Assembly: GCA_023431185.1 (NCBI GenBank)
Contig: JAEYXS010000095.1
Coordinates: 1-54,309, forward strand
Reading direction: 5' to 3'
DNA length: 54,309 nt
From: Verrucomicrobiota bacterium
GTDB lineage: Bacteria > Verrucomicrobiota > Verrucomicrobiia > Limisphaerales > JAEYXS01
Part shown: piece by piece, positions 23,501-32,100 of the stretch
How the letters are laid out: each line of letters starts with the position of its first letter
Position numbering within the stretch: the stretch's first letter is position 1
Translations under genes and position numbers: made by a program
The notes under the pieces: generated by a model
Told to the model about the DNA's origin: nothing
Databases searched by the model: none
What the model saw: only the letters and a program-made list of their open reading frames with translations

Positions 23501-26292
23501 GCGTGGAACTGGTCGCGGCGGAACCGTTGACGATGGACCCGGTGGCGATCGATTGGGATCTGGCCGGCCGTTTGTGGGTGGTGGAGATGGCGGATTATCC
23601 GCTGGGAATGGACGGCAATGGCAAGTCGGGCGGTCGTGTGCGAGTGCTGGAGGATACCAACGGGGATGGGCGCTACGACAAATCCACCGTTTTCGCGGAA
23701 GGTCTAAATTTCCCTACTGGCCTGCTGACATGGCGCGACGGGGTGATCGTAACGGCAGCGCCTGATATCCTGTTCCTGCGGGACACGAATGGCGATGGCA
23801 AGGCCGATGAAAGGAAAGTGCTCTTCACCGGTTTTTTTGAGGGTAACCAGCAATTGCGCGTGAACGGACTGCGCTGGGGCTTGGATAACTGGGTGTATTG
23901 CGCGAATGGCGGTCATACCCCGAGCTATGGGAGCAAGGTGGTAATCACTTCCAAGCTGACGGGCAAGGGCATCGAGCTGGGCAGTCGTGATTTCCGTTTC
24001 CAGCCGGATACAGGCGAGTTGGAACCGGAATCGGGGCCGACGCAGTTTGGCCGCAACCGTGATGACTGGGGCAATTGGTTCGGGACGCAGAACTCCTGGC
24101 CGCTCTGGCACTATGTGCTCTCGGACCGTTATCTGCGCCGCAATCCTTACGTGGCCTCGCCGAGCCCGCTAAAACAGGTGGTGACGCCGGGCAATCCCAA
24201 GGTGTATCCGGTCAGTTCGCAGGAGAAACGTTTTCACAGCTTTGATCAGGCGGGGCGGTTCACCTCGGCTTGCGCAGGGATGATCTATCAGGACGAGTGG
24301 CTGTTCAGTGACGGCTATCGTCATGCCTTCACCAGTGAGCCGTTTCATAATCTGGTGCAGCACAATATCCTTACGGACGAAGGCACGAGCTTTGGCTTCC
24401 ATCGCGCGCCTGAGGAGGCAAAGCATGATTTCTTTGCAAGCGAGGACCGTTGGTGCCGCCCGGTGATGACGCGCACGGGACCAGATGGCGCGCTGTGGGT
24501 GGTGGACATGTATCGCTACATGATCGAGCACCCGGCGTGGCTGCCAGCGAACGGCAAATCAGAACTGCTGCCACACTATCGCTTGGGTGATGACATGGGC
24601 CGCATCTATCGCGTGGTCACGGATAAGTCCAAGGCTCAAAGCGCAAAGTTCAAAGGGAACTTGTCGGGCTTGAGCGGGGGGCAACTGGTTGCGTTGCTCG
24701 ATGATTCGAATGGCTGGCTGCGAGACAAGGTGCAGCAGGCGCTCATCTGGCGGGCGGACAAGTCGGTCGCGGCATTGCTGGAACAGACGGTGCGGAAGGG
24801 GAGCAGCCCACAAGGACGATTGCAGGCGCTGGCCACGCTTGATGGCTTGCAGGCATTAAAGCCGGAACTGGTCGCGCAAGCCTTGGCGGATGCGCATCCG
24901 GGTGTGCTGATCCATGCGTTACGTCTGGCGGAGACGCATGGTTCACCCGCCGTCATCCAAGCAGCAACGAAGCTGGTGACACATAGCGATGCGAAGGTGC
25001 GGTTGCAAATGGCTTCGAGTCTAGGTGAATGGAAGGATGCGTCAGCGGGCGTTGCTTTGGCGCAGCTAGTCATCAAAGACCGCAAAGATGTTTTCATCCT
25101 GGCGGCAGCGATGAGTTCCGCCGTGCCTCATGGGCGCGTGTTGGTGGAGGCGGTGAGCCAAGAGAGCGGGGCGGTGAGGGAGAGTCTGACAGAGCCTTTG
25201 TTGAACGTTTCACTTGGTATCAATGACCGAGATTCGGTGGCAAAGTTGCTGGCCCCGAGCTTGAGTGCGAAGGGCGGGGTTTACAGCGAAGCCCAGTTGG
25301 CCGCCTTCAGTCGCTTTCTGGATATTCTCGCCCGAGGTAAGAAAACGCTGAGCGAATTGCAGAAGGGGGACGACGGACTCGCGGTGCTTTTGAAGCAGGC
25401 TGAGGCATTGTTCGCTTTCGCGCGGCAAGGTGTGGCGGACAAAAAGCGGCCTTTGCAGGAACGGGCGGCAGCGGTGGAACTATTGGCGCGGGAGCCATCA
25501 CAGCGCACACAGGTGATGGAGTTGCTGAACGGCTGGCTGACTCCGCAGATGCCGGGTGAGGCACAGCGGGTGGCAATCAAGGCGCTGGCTTCCACCGGTG
25601 ATGACCGGGTGCCGGGCCTTTTGCTAGAGCATTGGGCAGCGTTCGCACCTGAGACACGTAACCAGGTGCTGGAGGCACTATTTACCCGTGAAGCATGGCT
25701 GTATGAGTTGCTGAAGCGGGTGAAAGTAGAGGAGGTCAGTCCAATGGTGTTCGATGCCGCGCGTCGAGCGCAGTTACAACGGCATCAGGCGAAGCGGGTG
25801 CAAGATTTGGCGAAGGAAGTCTTCAAGGCGGGCGCGTCCAGCCGGGCGCAAGTCGTGGAGCAGTTCCGACAGGCATTGGCCTTGAAGGGGGATGTGAAGC
25901 GCGGGCAGGCCGTCTATGCGAAATTATGCATCACCTGTCATAAGACGGGTGATCAGGGCAACGAGATCGGCCCGGACCTGCGCTCTGTGGTAGCGCATCC
26001 GCCGGAGAAACTGCTGGTGAATATCCTCGACCCGAGCAGCGATGTGCAACCGGGGTTTTTCGCTTACAGTTGCACACTCAAAAGTGGTGATGAATTTTAC
26101 GGACTCATCACGAGTGAAACGGGCAACAGTATCACGATGAAGCTGGCGGATGGCACGACCCGGGCGATCGTGCGCAATGACATCGCGAGTCTGCGGGGCT
26201 CGAATCTTTCGCTGATGCCAGAAGGGCTGGAGGCGGGCTTGAGCGCGCAGGAGCTGGCGGATTTGATCCAGTATCTGCGGACAGAGAGATAA
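20521..26292 (+). CDS. Giant fusion: ceramidase-like, two LamG-like, PVC dehydrogenase, HEAT and cytochrome c domains
   Basis: This 1923-residue secreted protein has a signal peptide (1-24). Residues 25-455 are a ceramidase-family domain with ATHTHS (His113, His115), His235 and PNEVY (Glu393); the expected nucleophile motif reads GDLMW (Met280). Two concanavalin/LamG-like domains follow (about 480-710 and 740-950), each ending in a family-like DE-rich strand. The PVC-type membrane-bound dehydrogenase propeller (about 980-1375) starts at IKVREGYRVELVAAEPLTMD and includes DTNGDGRYDK and DTNGDGKADE. HEAT-like helices span about 1377-1780. The C-terminal heme domain has CITCH (1803-1807), then GPDLRSV and ILDPSSDV. 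The reading frame is continuous, with no sign of a join. Likely role: an extracellular or periplasmic enzyme coupling hydrolysis or binding to electron transfer. Confidence 0.85.
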   Translation: MRANRFILLLAVLAAFSASDTGAATFRAGAIAIDIAPTNYPVIVNGGFLEKTATKANDPLYARALALDDGSTRLVICVVDTCMMPGDLIDRAKDMAQKATGLPADRMLVSATHTHSAPSSMACLGSRADTNYVQFLPGKIAEAIVGAIKNLEPASIGWAAVDDWEHTFNRRWIRRPDKLITDPYGQASAKAHMHPGHQSPDAIGPSGPVDPGLSLLAVKAKDGRPLGLLANYSQHYFGAPALSADYYGRFAEHIAQLIGAKGGSGPFVGIMSQGTSGDLMWMDYAAPRRQISFDTYAKEVADHAFKAYQKIQWRDWVPLKMTEKKLPLAYRVPDADRLAWARKVAATVKDRLPNNWPEVYAFEALHLHERQRTELKLQALRIGELGIATLPNEVYAITGLKLKAQSPLAMTFNIELANGAEGYIPPPEQHALGGYTTWAARTAGLEVQAESRIVETLLTALEEVAGQPRKPVTVGLGNYAKAILSGRPAAFWRLEEMVFPTAQDSSGNKRPATYENGIALYLAGAGSGTGITPKPALTSSEFSAAGEINRAAHFAGGRLNAKVKPGKQWSAEFWLWNGLVTSLRGTTGILLATDDAQEQLGITGNSEPAGRLFFSQGTQRFVGKTELQLKEWHQVALVRDGDEVRVYLDGRTAPEITGTVRATKAQGLFFGGATNEEQYLEGKLDEIAYYDRVLKPEEFAAHWKISGIPQTREREAAEKAAALKLELERANPPKFPASYREAVAGLKPSLVWSLNEAKDATVPDVSANKRAGRIEGNVTVQPVTYAAVNGGRIRGEFKESADHYSVSFWFRNNSPNDAQAVTAYLFSRGPNGNNQAPGDHLGIGGTYRNNLPGRLMFFNGNAKNQVLSGNTILPSNTWNHVVLVRAGKRVTAWLNGVAEPEISGEAEVTTAGVKEFFLGARSDNFTPLNGYLAEFALFERALTATEATQLHKASGQVAGTAKQSPPAAVTPPPASLPLAPAAALKSIKVREGYRVELVAAEPLTMDPVAIDWDLAGRLWVVEMADYPLGMDGNGKSGGRVRVLEDTNGDGRYDKSTVFAEGLNFPTGLLTWRDGVIVTAAPDILFLRDTNGDGKADERKVLFTGFFEGNQQLRVNGLRWGLDNWVYCANGGHTPSYGSKVVITSKLTGKGIELGSRDFRFQPDTGELEPESGPTQFGRNRDDWGNWFGTQNSWPLWHYVLSDRYLRRNPYVASPSPLKQVVTPGNPKVYPVSSQEKRFHSFDQAGRFTSACAGMIYQDEWLFSDGYRHAFTSEPFHNLVQHNILTDEGTSFGFHRAPEEAKHDFFASEDRWCRPVMTRTGPDGALWVVDMYRYMIEHPAWLPANGKSELLPHYRLGDDMGRIYRVVTDKSKAQSAKFKGNLSGLSGGQLVALLDDSNGWLRDKVQQALIWRADKSVAALLEQTVRKGSSPQGRLQALATLDGLQALKPELVAQALADAHPGVLIHALRLAETHGSPAVIQAATKLVTHSDAKVRLQMASSLGEWKDASAGVALAQLVIKDRKDVFILAAAMSSAVPHGRVLVEAVSQESGAVRESLTEPLLNVSLGINDRDSVAKLLAPSLSAKGGVYSEAQLAAFSRFLDILARGKKTLSELQKGDDGLAVLLKQAEALFAFARQGVADKKRPLQERAAAVELLAREPSQRTQVMELLNGWLTPQMPGEAQRVAIKALASTGDDRVPGLLLEHWAAFAPETRNQVLEALFTREAWLYELLKRVKVEEVSPMVFDAARRAQLQRHQAKRVQDLAKEVFKAGASSRAQVVEQFRQALALKGDVKRGQAVYAKLCITCHKTGDQGNEIGPDLRSVVAHPPEKLLVNILDPSSDVQPGFFAYSCTLKSGDEFYGLITSETGNSITMKLADGTTRAIVRNDIASLRGSNLSLMPEGLEAGLSAQELADLIQYLRTER

Positions 26293-26415
26293 AGTGCCGG
26301 CAGGTGAAATCTATCTAACTGTCCTCCACAACTATGCGCAACCCGTTTGCGGTATTGCATACGGGTATTGGTGGAGTTAGAAAGATGTGAACCCCGAACG
26401 CAAAACGTTGAGCTT

Positions 26416-27519
26416 ATGAAAAGCACTACTGCCGTATCCCGTCGTCGTTTTCTCCACAATACCGCCATTGCCACGGCTGCCCTCGCCATGCCGCGGGTGC
26501 TGACGGCGCAGAAATCGGATAGCAAGCACCCAACGGTGGGCAGCGGGGAGCATACGTATGAGGTGATTCATAATTACGTGCAGTTGCCGGACAAGTATAC
26601 GTGGCAGACGACGCATAATGTGGCGGTGGACAAGGACGGGAACATCTATGTGATCCATGAGGGGCGTGAGGATCAGAAGGATCATCCGTCGATCTTCGTG
26701 TTCGATGAGAAAGGGAAGTTCATCCGCGCGTTCGGTCAGCAGTTCCAAGGGGGCGGTCATGGCCTCGAAGTCATCACGGAGGGCAAGGAACAGTTCGTGT
26801 ATGTGACGGCGTATCAGCAGGTGAAGAGTTTCGCGAAGCTGACGCTCAAGGGTGAAATGGTGTGGGAAAAGCGTGCGCCGATGGCTTCGGGCGTTTATCT
26901 GAAGGACGAGGATACCAAGCCGTTGAAGCGTTGGGGCGCGGATGCGTTTATGCCGACGAATTTTGCCTTCATGCCGGACGGGAGTTTTTATCTGGCGGAC
27001 GGGTATGGCTCGTATCGCATCCACCGTTACGACAAGAACGCGAACTACCAGAGCACCTTCGGCGAACGGGGCAAGGCGGACGGGCAGTTCAACCTGCCGC
27101 ATGGCATCTGTCTTGATGACCGTCCGGGACGGGAGAAATCATTGGTTATTTGCGATCGTTCAAATGCTCGCCTGCAGTGGGTGACGCTGGAGGGCAAGCA
27201 CATCAAGACGATGACGGGTTTTTACATGCCGGCGAATGTGGATACTTACAAAGACGTGCTGTTGGTGCCGGACCTAAGCGCTCGGGTCACGCTGCTGGAC
27301 AACAAGGACAATGTGATCGTGCATCTGGGCGAAGATCCCGAATGGCGCAAGACGGTGATGGCGAATAACCGGGCCTTGCGCGGACAGTCGGACGGGAAGG
27401 ACTGGGTCTCGGGCAAGTTCCTGCATCCGCATGATGCATGCTTCGATGCGAAGGGGAACATTCTGGTGGCGGAATGGGTGAACACCGGACGCATCTCGAA
27501 GCTGCGGAAGGTGGGCTAA
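26416..27519 (+). CDS. Tat-exported NHL-repeat beta-propeller protein
   Basis: This 367-residue protein starts at the ATG at 26416, directly before a strong Tat signal (SRRRFLHNTAIATAALAM, Arg9-Arg11). The rest is a six-bladed NHL-type propeller with repeats such as HNVAVDKDGNIYVIHEG, DGSFYLADGYGSYRIHRYD, GQFNLPHGICLDD and HPHDACFDAKGNILVAEW. Tat export suggests folding or cofactor loading in the cytoplasm. PVC genomes encode many such propellers annotated as peptidylglycine-lyase-like or 6-bladed proteins; no catalytic assignment is justified. It is convergent with the minus-strand gene at 27524, and the two stop codons lie within a perfect 10-bp palindrome, TAAGCGCTTA (27517-27526). Confidence 0.82.
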   Translation: MKSTTAVSRRRFLHNTAIATAALAMPRVLTAQKSDSKHPTVGSGEHTYEVIHNYVQLPDKYTWQTTHNVAVDKDGNIYVIHEGREDQKDHPSIFVFDEKGKFIRAFGQQFQGGGHGLEVITEGKEQFVYVTAYQQVKSFAKLTLKGEMVWEKRAPMASGVYLKDEDTKPLKRWGADAFMPTNFAFMPDGSFYLADGYGSYRIHRYDKNANYQSTFGERGKADGQFNLPHGICLDDRPGREKSLVICDRSNARLQWVTLEGKHIKTMTGFYMPANVDTYKDVLLVPDLSARVTLLDNKDNVIVHLGEDPEWRKTVMANNRALRGQSDGKDWVSGKFLHPHDACFDAKGNILVAEWVNTGRISKLRKVG

Positions 27520-27523
27520 GCGC

Positions 27524-28294
27524 TTAAAAGACCTTGCGGTAAGAGAGCCGGGTAAAGCGGACTTTCGAGTTCCATGCTCCGACCGCAAGCGAGACGTCGG
27601 TCCACGCATCCTGCCAGCCCCAAGGGGCGGAAACCTCCAGACGGCTTCCCGTCAAGGGATATTTCTTCAGAAGCTTTTCCTGGTGGAAAATTCGCGCTTC
27701 ATCTGGACGGATTTCCAGCAAAAACTCGTAGTTCACTCCGTTCATCACCGGGAAATGGAACGACCCGTTTTGTCGCAAATCTTGAGAATCAATTAATTGG
27801 ATGCCGGCCAGCCCGGGCTGCTCCCAGGAATCGAACTCCAGCGTGGCGGTGCCTTGGACCGCGCGAAAAAACAGGGTGATGGCGAACTGGCCGGTCAGGC
27901 GGGTGAAGGCGAAGCGAAGGTCGTAGCTTGCGCCCGGATCTGTCACCGGCATGGCGAGAACACCGGGTTGGTCGTCACGGACGATTTCCACACCTTCTCC
28001 CGTATGACGCCATTCGCCCCGGTAGTGGGAGGAGTTGAGATTAATTTGGGGCAAAAGCTCCTGCCACGGTTCCGGCTTTTCACGCAAGTAAAACCAGCCT
28101 GTGCCAGCGGTGAGCGCGGTGAGGCCACCAACCGCCAGCCAATGGCGGCGGGAGAGTTTGGGGCCGTGAGCGGGTTTAGGAGATGATTGGTTCGGTGGGG
28201 ATGAAGCTTCCAGGCCGGCCGCAAACAAGGCCTTCGCATCCAGTCCCTGGAGAGCTGGACGACGCGGGGCGGATTTGGCGGGCTCGTTCTCCAT
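27524..28294 (-). CDS. Single-pass membrane protein paired with an ECF sigma factor
   Basis: The 256-residue product has a cytoplasmic N-terminus rich in Pro/Ala/Lys (1-50), one membrane helix (about 52-70, HWLAVGGLTALTAGTGWFYL) preceded by SRR, and a periplasmic domain of about 180 residues. The latter is strand-rich (YDLRFAFTRLTGQFAITLFF, FEFDSWEQP-like segments, ARIFHQEKLLKKYPL) and resembles DUF1080/LamG-like lectin sandwiches. It starts nine bases after the sigma factor gene, so they form an operon. By position it could be an anti-sigma or sensor protein, but no zinc anti-sigma motif and no kinase domain is present; in related bacteria such sigma genes are often followed by a Ser/Thr kinase. 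Function is inferred from context only. Confidence 0.65.
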   Translation of the reverse strand: MENEPAKSAPRRPALQGLDAKALFAAGLEASSPPNQSSPKPAHGPKLSRRHWLAVGGLTALTAGTGWFYLREKPEPWQELLPQINLNSSHYRGEWRHTGEGVEIVRDDQPGVLAMPVTDPGASYDLRFAFTRLTGQFAITLFFRAVQGTATLEFDSWEQPGLAGIQLIDSQDLRQNGSFHFPVMNGVNYEFLLEIRPDEARIFHQEKLLKKYPLTGSRLEVSAPWGWQDAWTDVSLAVGAWNSKVRFTRLSYRKVF

Positions 28295-28303
28295 GATCGC
28301 GGG

Positions 28304-29029
28304 TCAGCCGACGGCTTCCAGCAGCAGCCGGATCTCGTCCTGAAAATTGTCTTCATCCAACTGAGTCTCCCGCACTTTGCTGATGAGCTTGTCGCGATAC
28401 TGTGCGCGCAGGCGGAAGACGGCGGACTTGATGGCGGGGCGGCTCATGTTGAGGGCTTGCTCGGCGCGGGCGTAGTCATCCGCTTCCGGTTGAGCGGTCA
28501 GATAGGCACGCAGGACGGTGAAAATATCGCCACGCTCGCGCTTTTCCCAGTCGCGACCCAATTCGATGATGACATTTTCCAGCAGGGTCAAAGCCCACTG
28601 GCGGTCATACATCTTGTCGGCGGATTCACCAGAGATGAGTTGCTCTGCATACCACGCCTCCGCTTCGATGACATCGAAAGAAATGGCTTCCGTACCGCCA
28701 CCGCGTTTTTGCGTGGATTCCTTGCGCGCTTCGTGGCTGAGGTGGCGTTTGAAAGCGGTCAGGAGGAAGGTGCGAAGCTTGCCTTTCGCGGCATTGGCGC
28801 GGCTGAAGAGGTCTTTCTCCAGCACCTGGATGAAGAAACCTTGCACGAGGTCCTTGGCATCCGCCGAGGCATGTCCGGAACGGCGGGCGAAGGCGTAGAG
28901 CGGGAACCAATACGTGCGGCAGAGTTCCTCCAACGCCTGACGGGCCGAGGGTTGATTGCCGCGCGCCTGAGCCACCACGCTCCAGCGGGTGGTCACAAAG
29001 GCAGCATTGCTGTTCGGCTCCTCAACCAT
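28304..29029 (-). CDS. ECF-type RNA polymerase sigma factor
   Basis: The product has 241 residues. Region 2 (about 20-100) includes YWFPLYAFARRSGH, ADAKDLVQGFFIQVL and GKLRTFLLTAFKRHL, the pattern of the PVC ECF group whose proteins begin near TTRWSVV. A charged linker (about 100-170) follows. Region 4 (about 180-235) has ARAEQALNMSRPAIKSAVFRLR, the DNA-binding helix-turn-helix. It is longer than a minimal ECF factor because of the linker and a C-terminal acidic tail. It is divergent from the 1908-residue cytochrome protein across a 92-bp gap and cotranscribed with the membrane protein at 27524, either of which may be its target. Confidence 0.88.
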   Translation of the reverse strand: MVEEPNSNAAFVTTRWSVVAQARGNQPSARQALEELCRTYWFPLYAFARRSGHASADAKDLVQGFFIQVLEKDLFSRANAAKGKLRTFLLTAFKRHLSHEARKESTQKRGGGTEAISFDVIEAEAWYAEQLISGESADKMYDRQWALTLLENVIIELGRDWEKRERGDIFTVLRAYLTAQPEADDYARAEQALNMSRPAIKSAVFRLRAQYRDKLISKVRETQLDEDNFQDEIRLLLEAVG

Positions 29030-29076
29030 GTGAACTCAGTTTGCCGGAGCAGATTATCAGCCAAAAGAAAAAATGC

Positions 29077-29102
29077 TTTTTCGCGAAACCGGCAGCGAAA
29101 AA
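29077..29102 (+). promoter_or_regulatory. 8-bp inverted repeat in the leader of the giant cytochrome gene
   Basis: TTTTTCGC (29077-29084) and GCGAAAAA (29095-29102) are exact reverse complements around a 10-nt loop, ending about 20 bases before the start codon. It sits in the divergent gap with the sigma factor gene. An operator or leader hairpin is possible. Confidence 0.35.
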
Positions 29103-29121
29103 ACGGCAAGTAGAGGGTGAG

Positions 29122-32100
29122 ATGAAAATAAAAGTCGTATCGATGGTGCTGCTGGGGCTGGTTTTGAATGGGTGGTTGCTGGTGCAACATGCTCTGGGGC
29201 AGGGCTTTCCAAATGTGGAAAGGACGCCGGGTGAGCTCCTTACCCCCTTGCTGGAGCACATGCAGGGGCGGACGGCCATCATCGCCTATCACAATGGCTG
29301 GCTTTACACCTCGCCGGAATCACCGGACAGTTTGCCGGGCTCAGACATCCAGGCCCGCCGTTGGAATCTGGCGGATTTGGAGAACATCCAGATTGAGCTT
29401 TTGGGCACGTCGCCTCAGGCGGTCAATGCCCATGGCTGGCTCAAGGTCGGCGACACGCTGCTCCTAGGGGGCAATGGCCAGTGGGGGCAGGACTGGGCTT
29501 TTCGCGCGTTGGCTCCCGGCGTGAACGAGCGCGGTCCCATCGCCGCCCCGAATGGTATCGGCGTGCGCGGCTCGGTCTATTTTCCGTGGTTCGTGGACCA
29601 GACTTTCTGGAGTTACAGCCCGGTGGACGGGAATGCGTCCTTGTGGTTGCGCGGACAGCAACTTTCCAGTTGGGATCACCTTGGGCTTACGGGCGTGATC
29701 GGGCATCCGTTCATCGTTGGAAACCTGCTCATCTTTGCTTCCGATCAAAGTCGCACCGGGGTGGCCACCTATGATATCAGCGACCCGGCAAACCCGCAGT
29801 TGCTGGATGTGTTGAAGACTGGCGGTCCCGGTGGTTACTGGCCGGAGCTATGGGGCGGCGATGGAAAACTGTATGTCGTGTTTCCCTACCGCACCGGCGG
29901 TCATGGTATGCGGGTGGTGGATGTCACCGACCCGGCGAATCTGCGTTTCCTGGCGGATGTGCCGCTGCCCGGTGCCGAGCCGATGTATGTGCAGTTCCAG
30001 GATGAGTATGCCTTCCTCGGCAGTCACAAGGTGGACATGCGCACGTTTCAATCGGTGTTGAGCTTCGATGCCGCCGGCACTGGAGTAGATACCAGCCAAT
30101 ACCTGCTGCCGTTGGGCAATCTGCTGGTGACGGGTGGTGCTGCGCCAAATCAAGGTCTCGCCGTGTGGGCACATCAGGCGGCTCCAGATACGCGGGGGCC
30201 TTCTGTGGGTTATCATATCCCTCGGGCGGGGCAGACGAATTACCCGGTCGGTTCGCCGATCACCTTGCTTATCCACGAGACGATTGAATCGCAGACTATC
30301 ACGGTGGGGACGAACTTCATTGTCCGCCCGGTCGGCGGGGAAGCCATCCCTGGCATTGTGGCTTTTGCCTTCGATCAAATCCTGACCTTCACGCCTGACC
30401 AACCGCTGCAAGCGGATACCACTTATGAAGTGGTCATTCCCGAAGGTGGTATTTTGGACGCTGCCGGTAATGGCATCGAAGGCTATTCGTTCACCTTTTC
30501 CACGGGCGGTTCCGTCCTCGGCAACACCACTCCCCAGATCACCAGCTTCACCGCAACGCCTTATCCAGTCGAACCCGGCCAGACCGTGACTTTTAATGCG
30601 TCGGCCACGGATGCCGAAGGCGATGGTCTGGAATATCGCTTCGATTTTGCCGACGGCACTGAGCGCACGCCGTGGAGCGATGTGACCGCCGGGCAACATG
30701 CCTATGTGGCGGCGGGGCATTATCAGGCCAAGGTGCAGGTGCGGGATGCCGCCGGTTCTATGAGCACCCGGGCGATAACCGTGACGGTGCTGGAGGCGAT
30801 TCCCGGCGCGGCCAGACCCGCAGCCAGCTCGCAAATCATCGTGGATGGTGATGGGCGCACCGTGTGGACCGTGAATCCGGATAACAATTCCATCCGTTCG
30901 GTGAACGCTGATACATTGGTCGCTGGAGCAGAGATCGCCGTCGGTGCCGATCCGCGCAGTGTGGCCCTGGATGCCAGCGGCAACCTCTGGGTCATCTGTC
31001 ATGATGCCGATCGCATTGATATCGTGAGCGGGGGAGTGCTCGTGCAATCCCTTCCACTGGCCTATGGCAGTGCTCCGTTCGGTATCGTGATGAGCCCGGA
31101 TGGCGGCACGGCCTATGTCTCCTTATACGGCAGCGGGCGGCTGGCGCGGTTCGATACGGTCACGCGGGCACAGACCGGTTCGCTTGCGCTGGGGCCGACC
31201 CCGCGTGCCTTGGCCATCAATGCGGATGGCAGCCGGGTTTTTGTGAGCCGCTTCATCTCACCGGCTAATCGTGGCGAAGTCTGGGAAGTGGATACGAGCA
31301 CGTTTACGCTCGCGCGGACGTTGGTGATCCCCAAGTTTGGTGATTCAGGACATCGCGATGGCACGGCGGACGGCAAAGGTGTTGCGAACTATCTGGCCGG
31401 GCTCGCGCTTTCCCCTGAAGGGACGCAATTGATCGTGGCGGCGAACAAGATGAACACGGATCGTGGCGCGCTGACGGATGACGACCTGGATTCGGATAAC
31501 ACCGTGCGTAACATCGTCGTCATCTTCGATGTGGCCAGCGGTTTGATGGCCGATGCCTTGGACATCGACAACAGTGATTCCGCCAGCGCCGTGGCTTTCT
31601 CGCCATTAGGGGATTACTTCATGGTGACAATGCAAGGGAACAATGCCGTCACGATCTTCGACCGGCTGGCGGTGAACAATGAAGCCGGTCTGGGCGGACT
31701 GGTGGCGCGTCAAGCCGTGGGGAATGCCCCGCAAGGAGTCGCTTTCGATGCCACCTCCGGCCGGGCGTTTGTGAAGAACTTCATGGGACGCAGCATCACG
31801 GCGCTGGATATGAACGCCTTGTTCCAGACCGGATCATTGAATGTGCCCAGTGAGACCATCAACACGGTGGCCGTCGAATTGCTTTCGCCAACGGTGTTGC
31901 AGGGCAAAAGGATTTTCTACAATGCGAGCGATCTGCGCATGAGCGCGGAGGGCTACATCTCCTGCGCCACCTGTCACAATGATGGCGGACATGACGGGCG
32001 CGTCTGGGATTTCACCGGCCGTGGTGAAGGCTTGCGCAACACCATCACGTTGCTGGGCCGCTCAGGCACCGGGCATGGGAATGTTCATTGGACGGCGAAC

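Noticed and set aside
20521..26292. Assembly fusion of two separate genes
   Set aside because: The frame is continuous through both LamG-like domains, with no duplicated signal peptide or decayed start at the junction.
27517..27526. TAAGCGCTTA palindrome as a bidirectional terminator
   Set aside because: A 10-bp palindrome without loop or T run is too short; it merely contains both stop codons.
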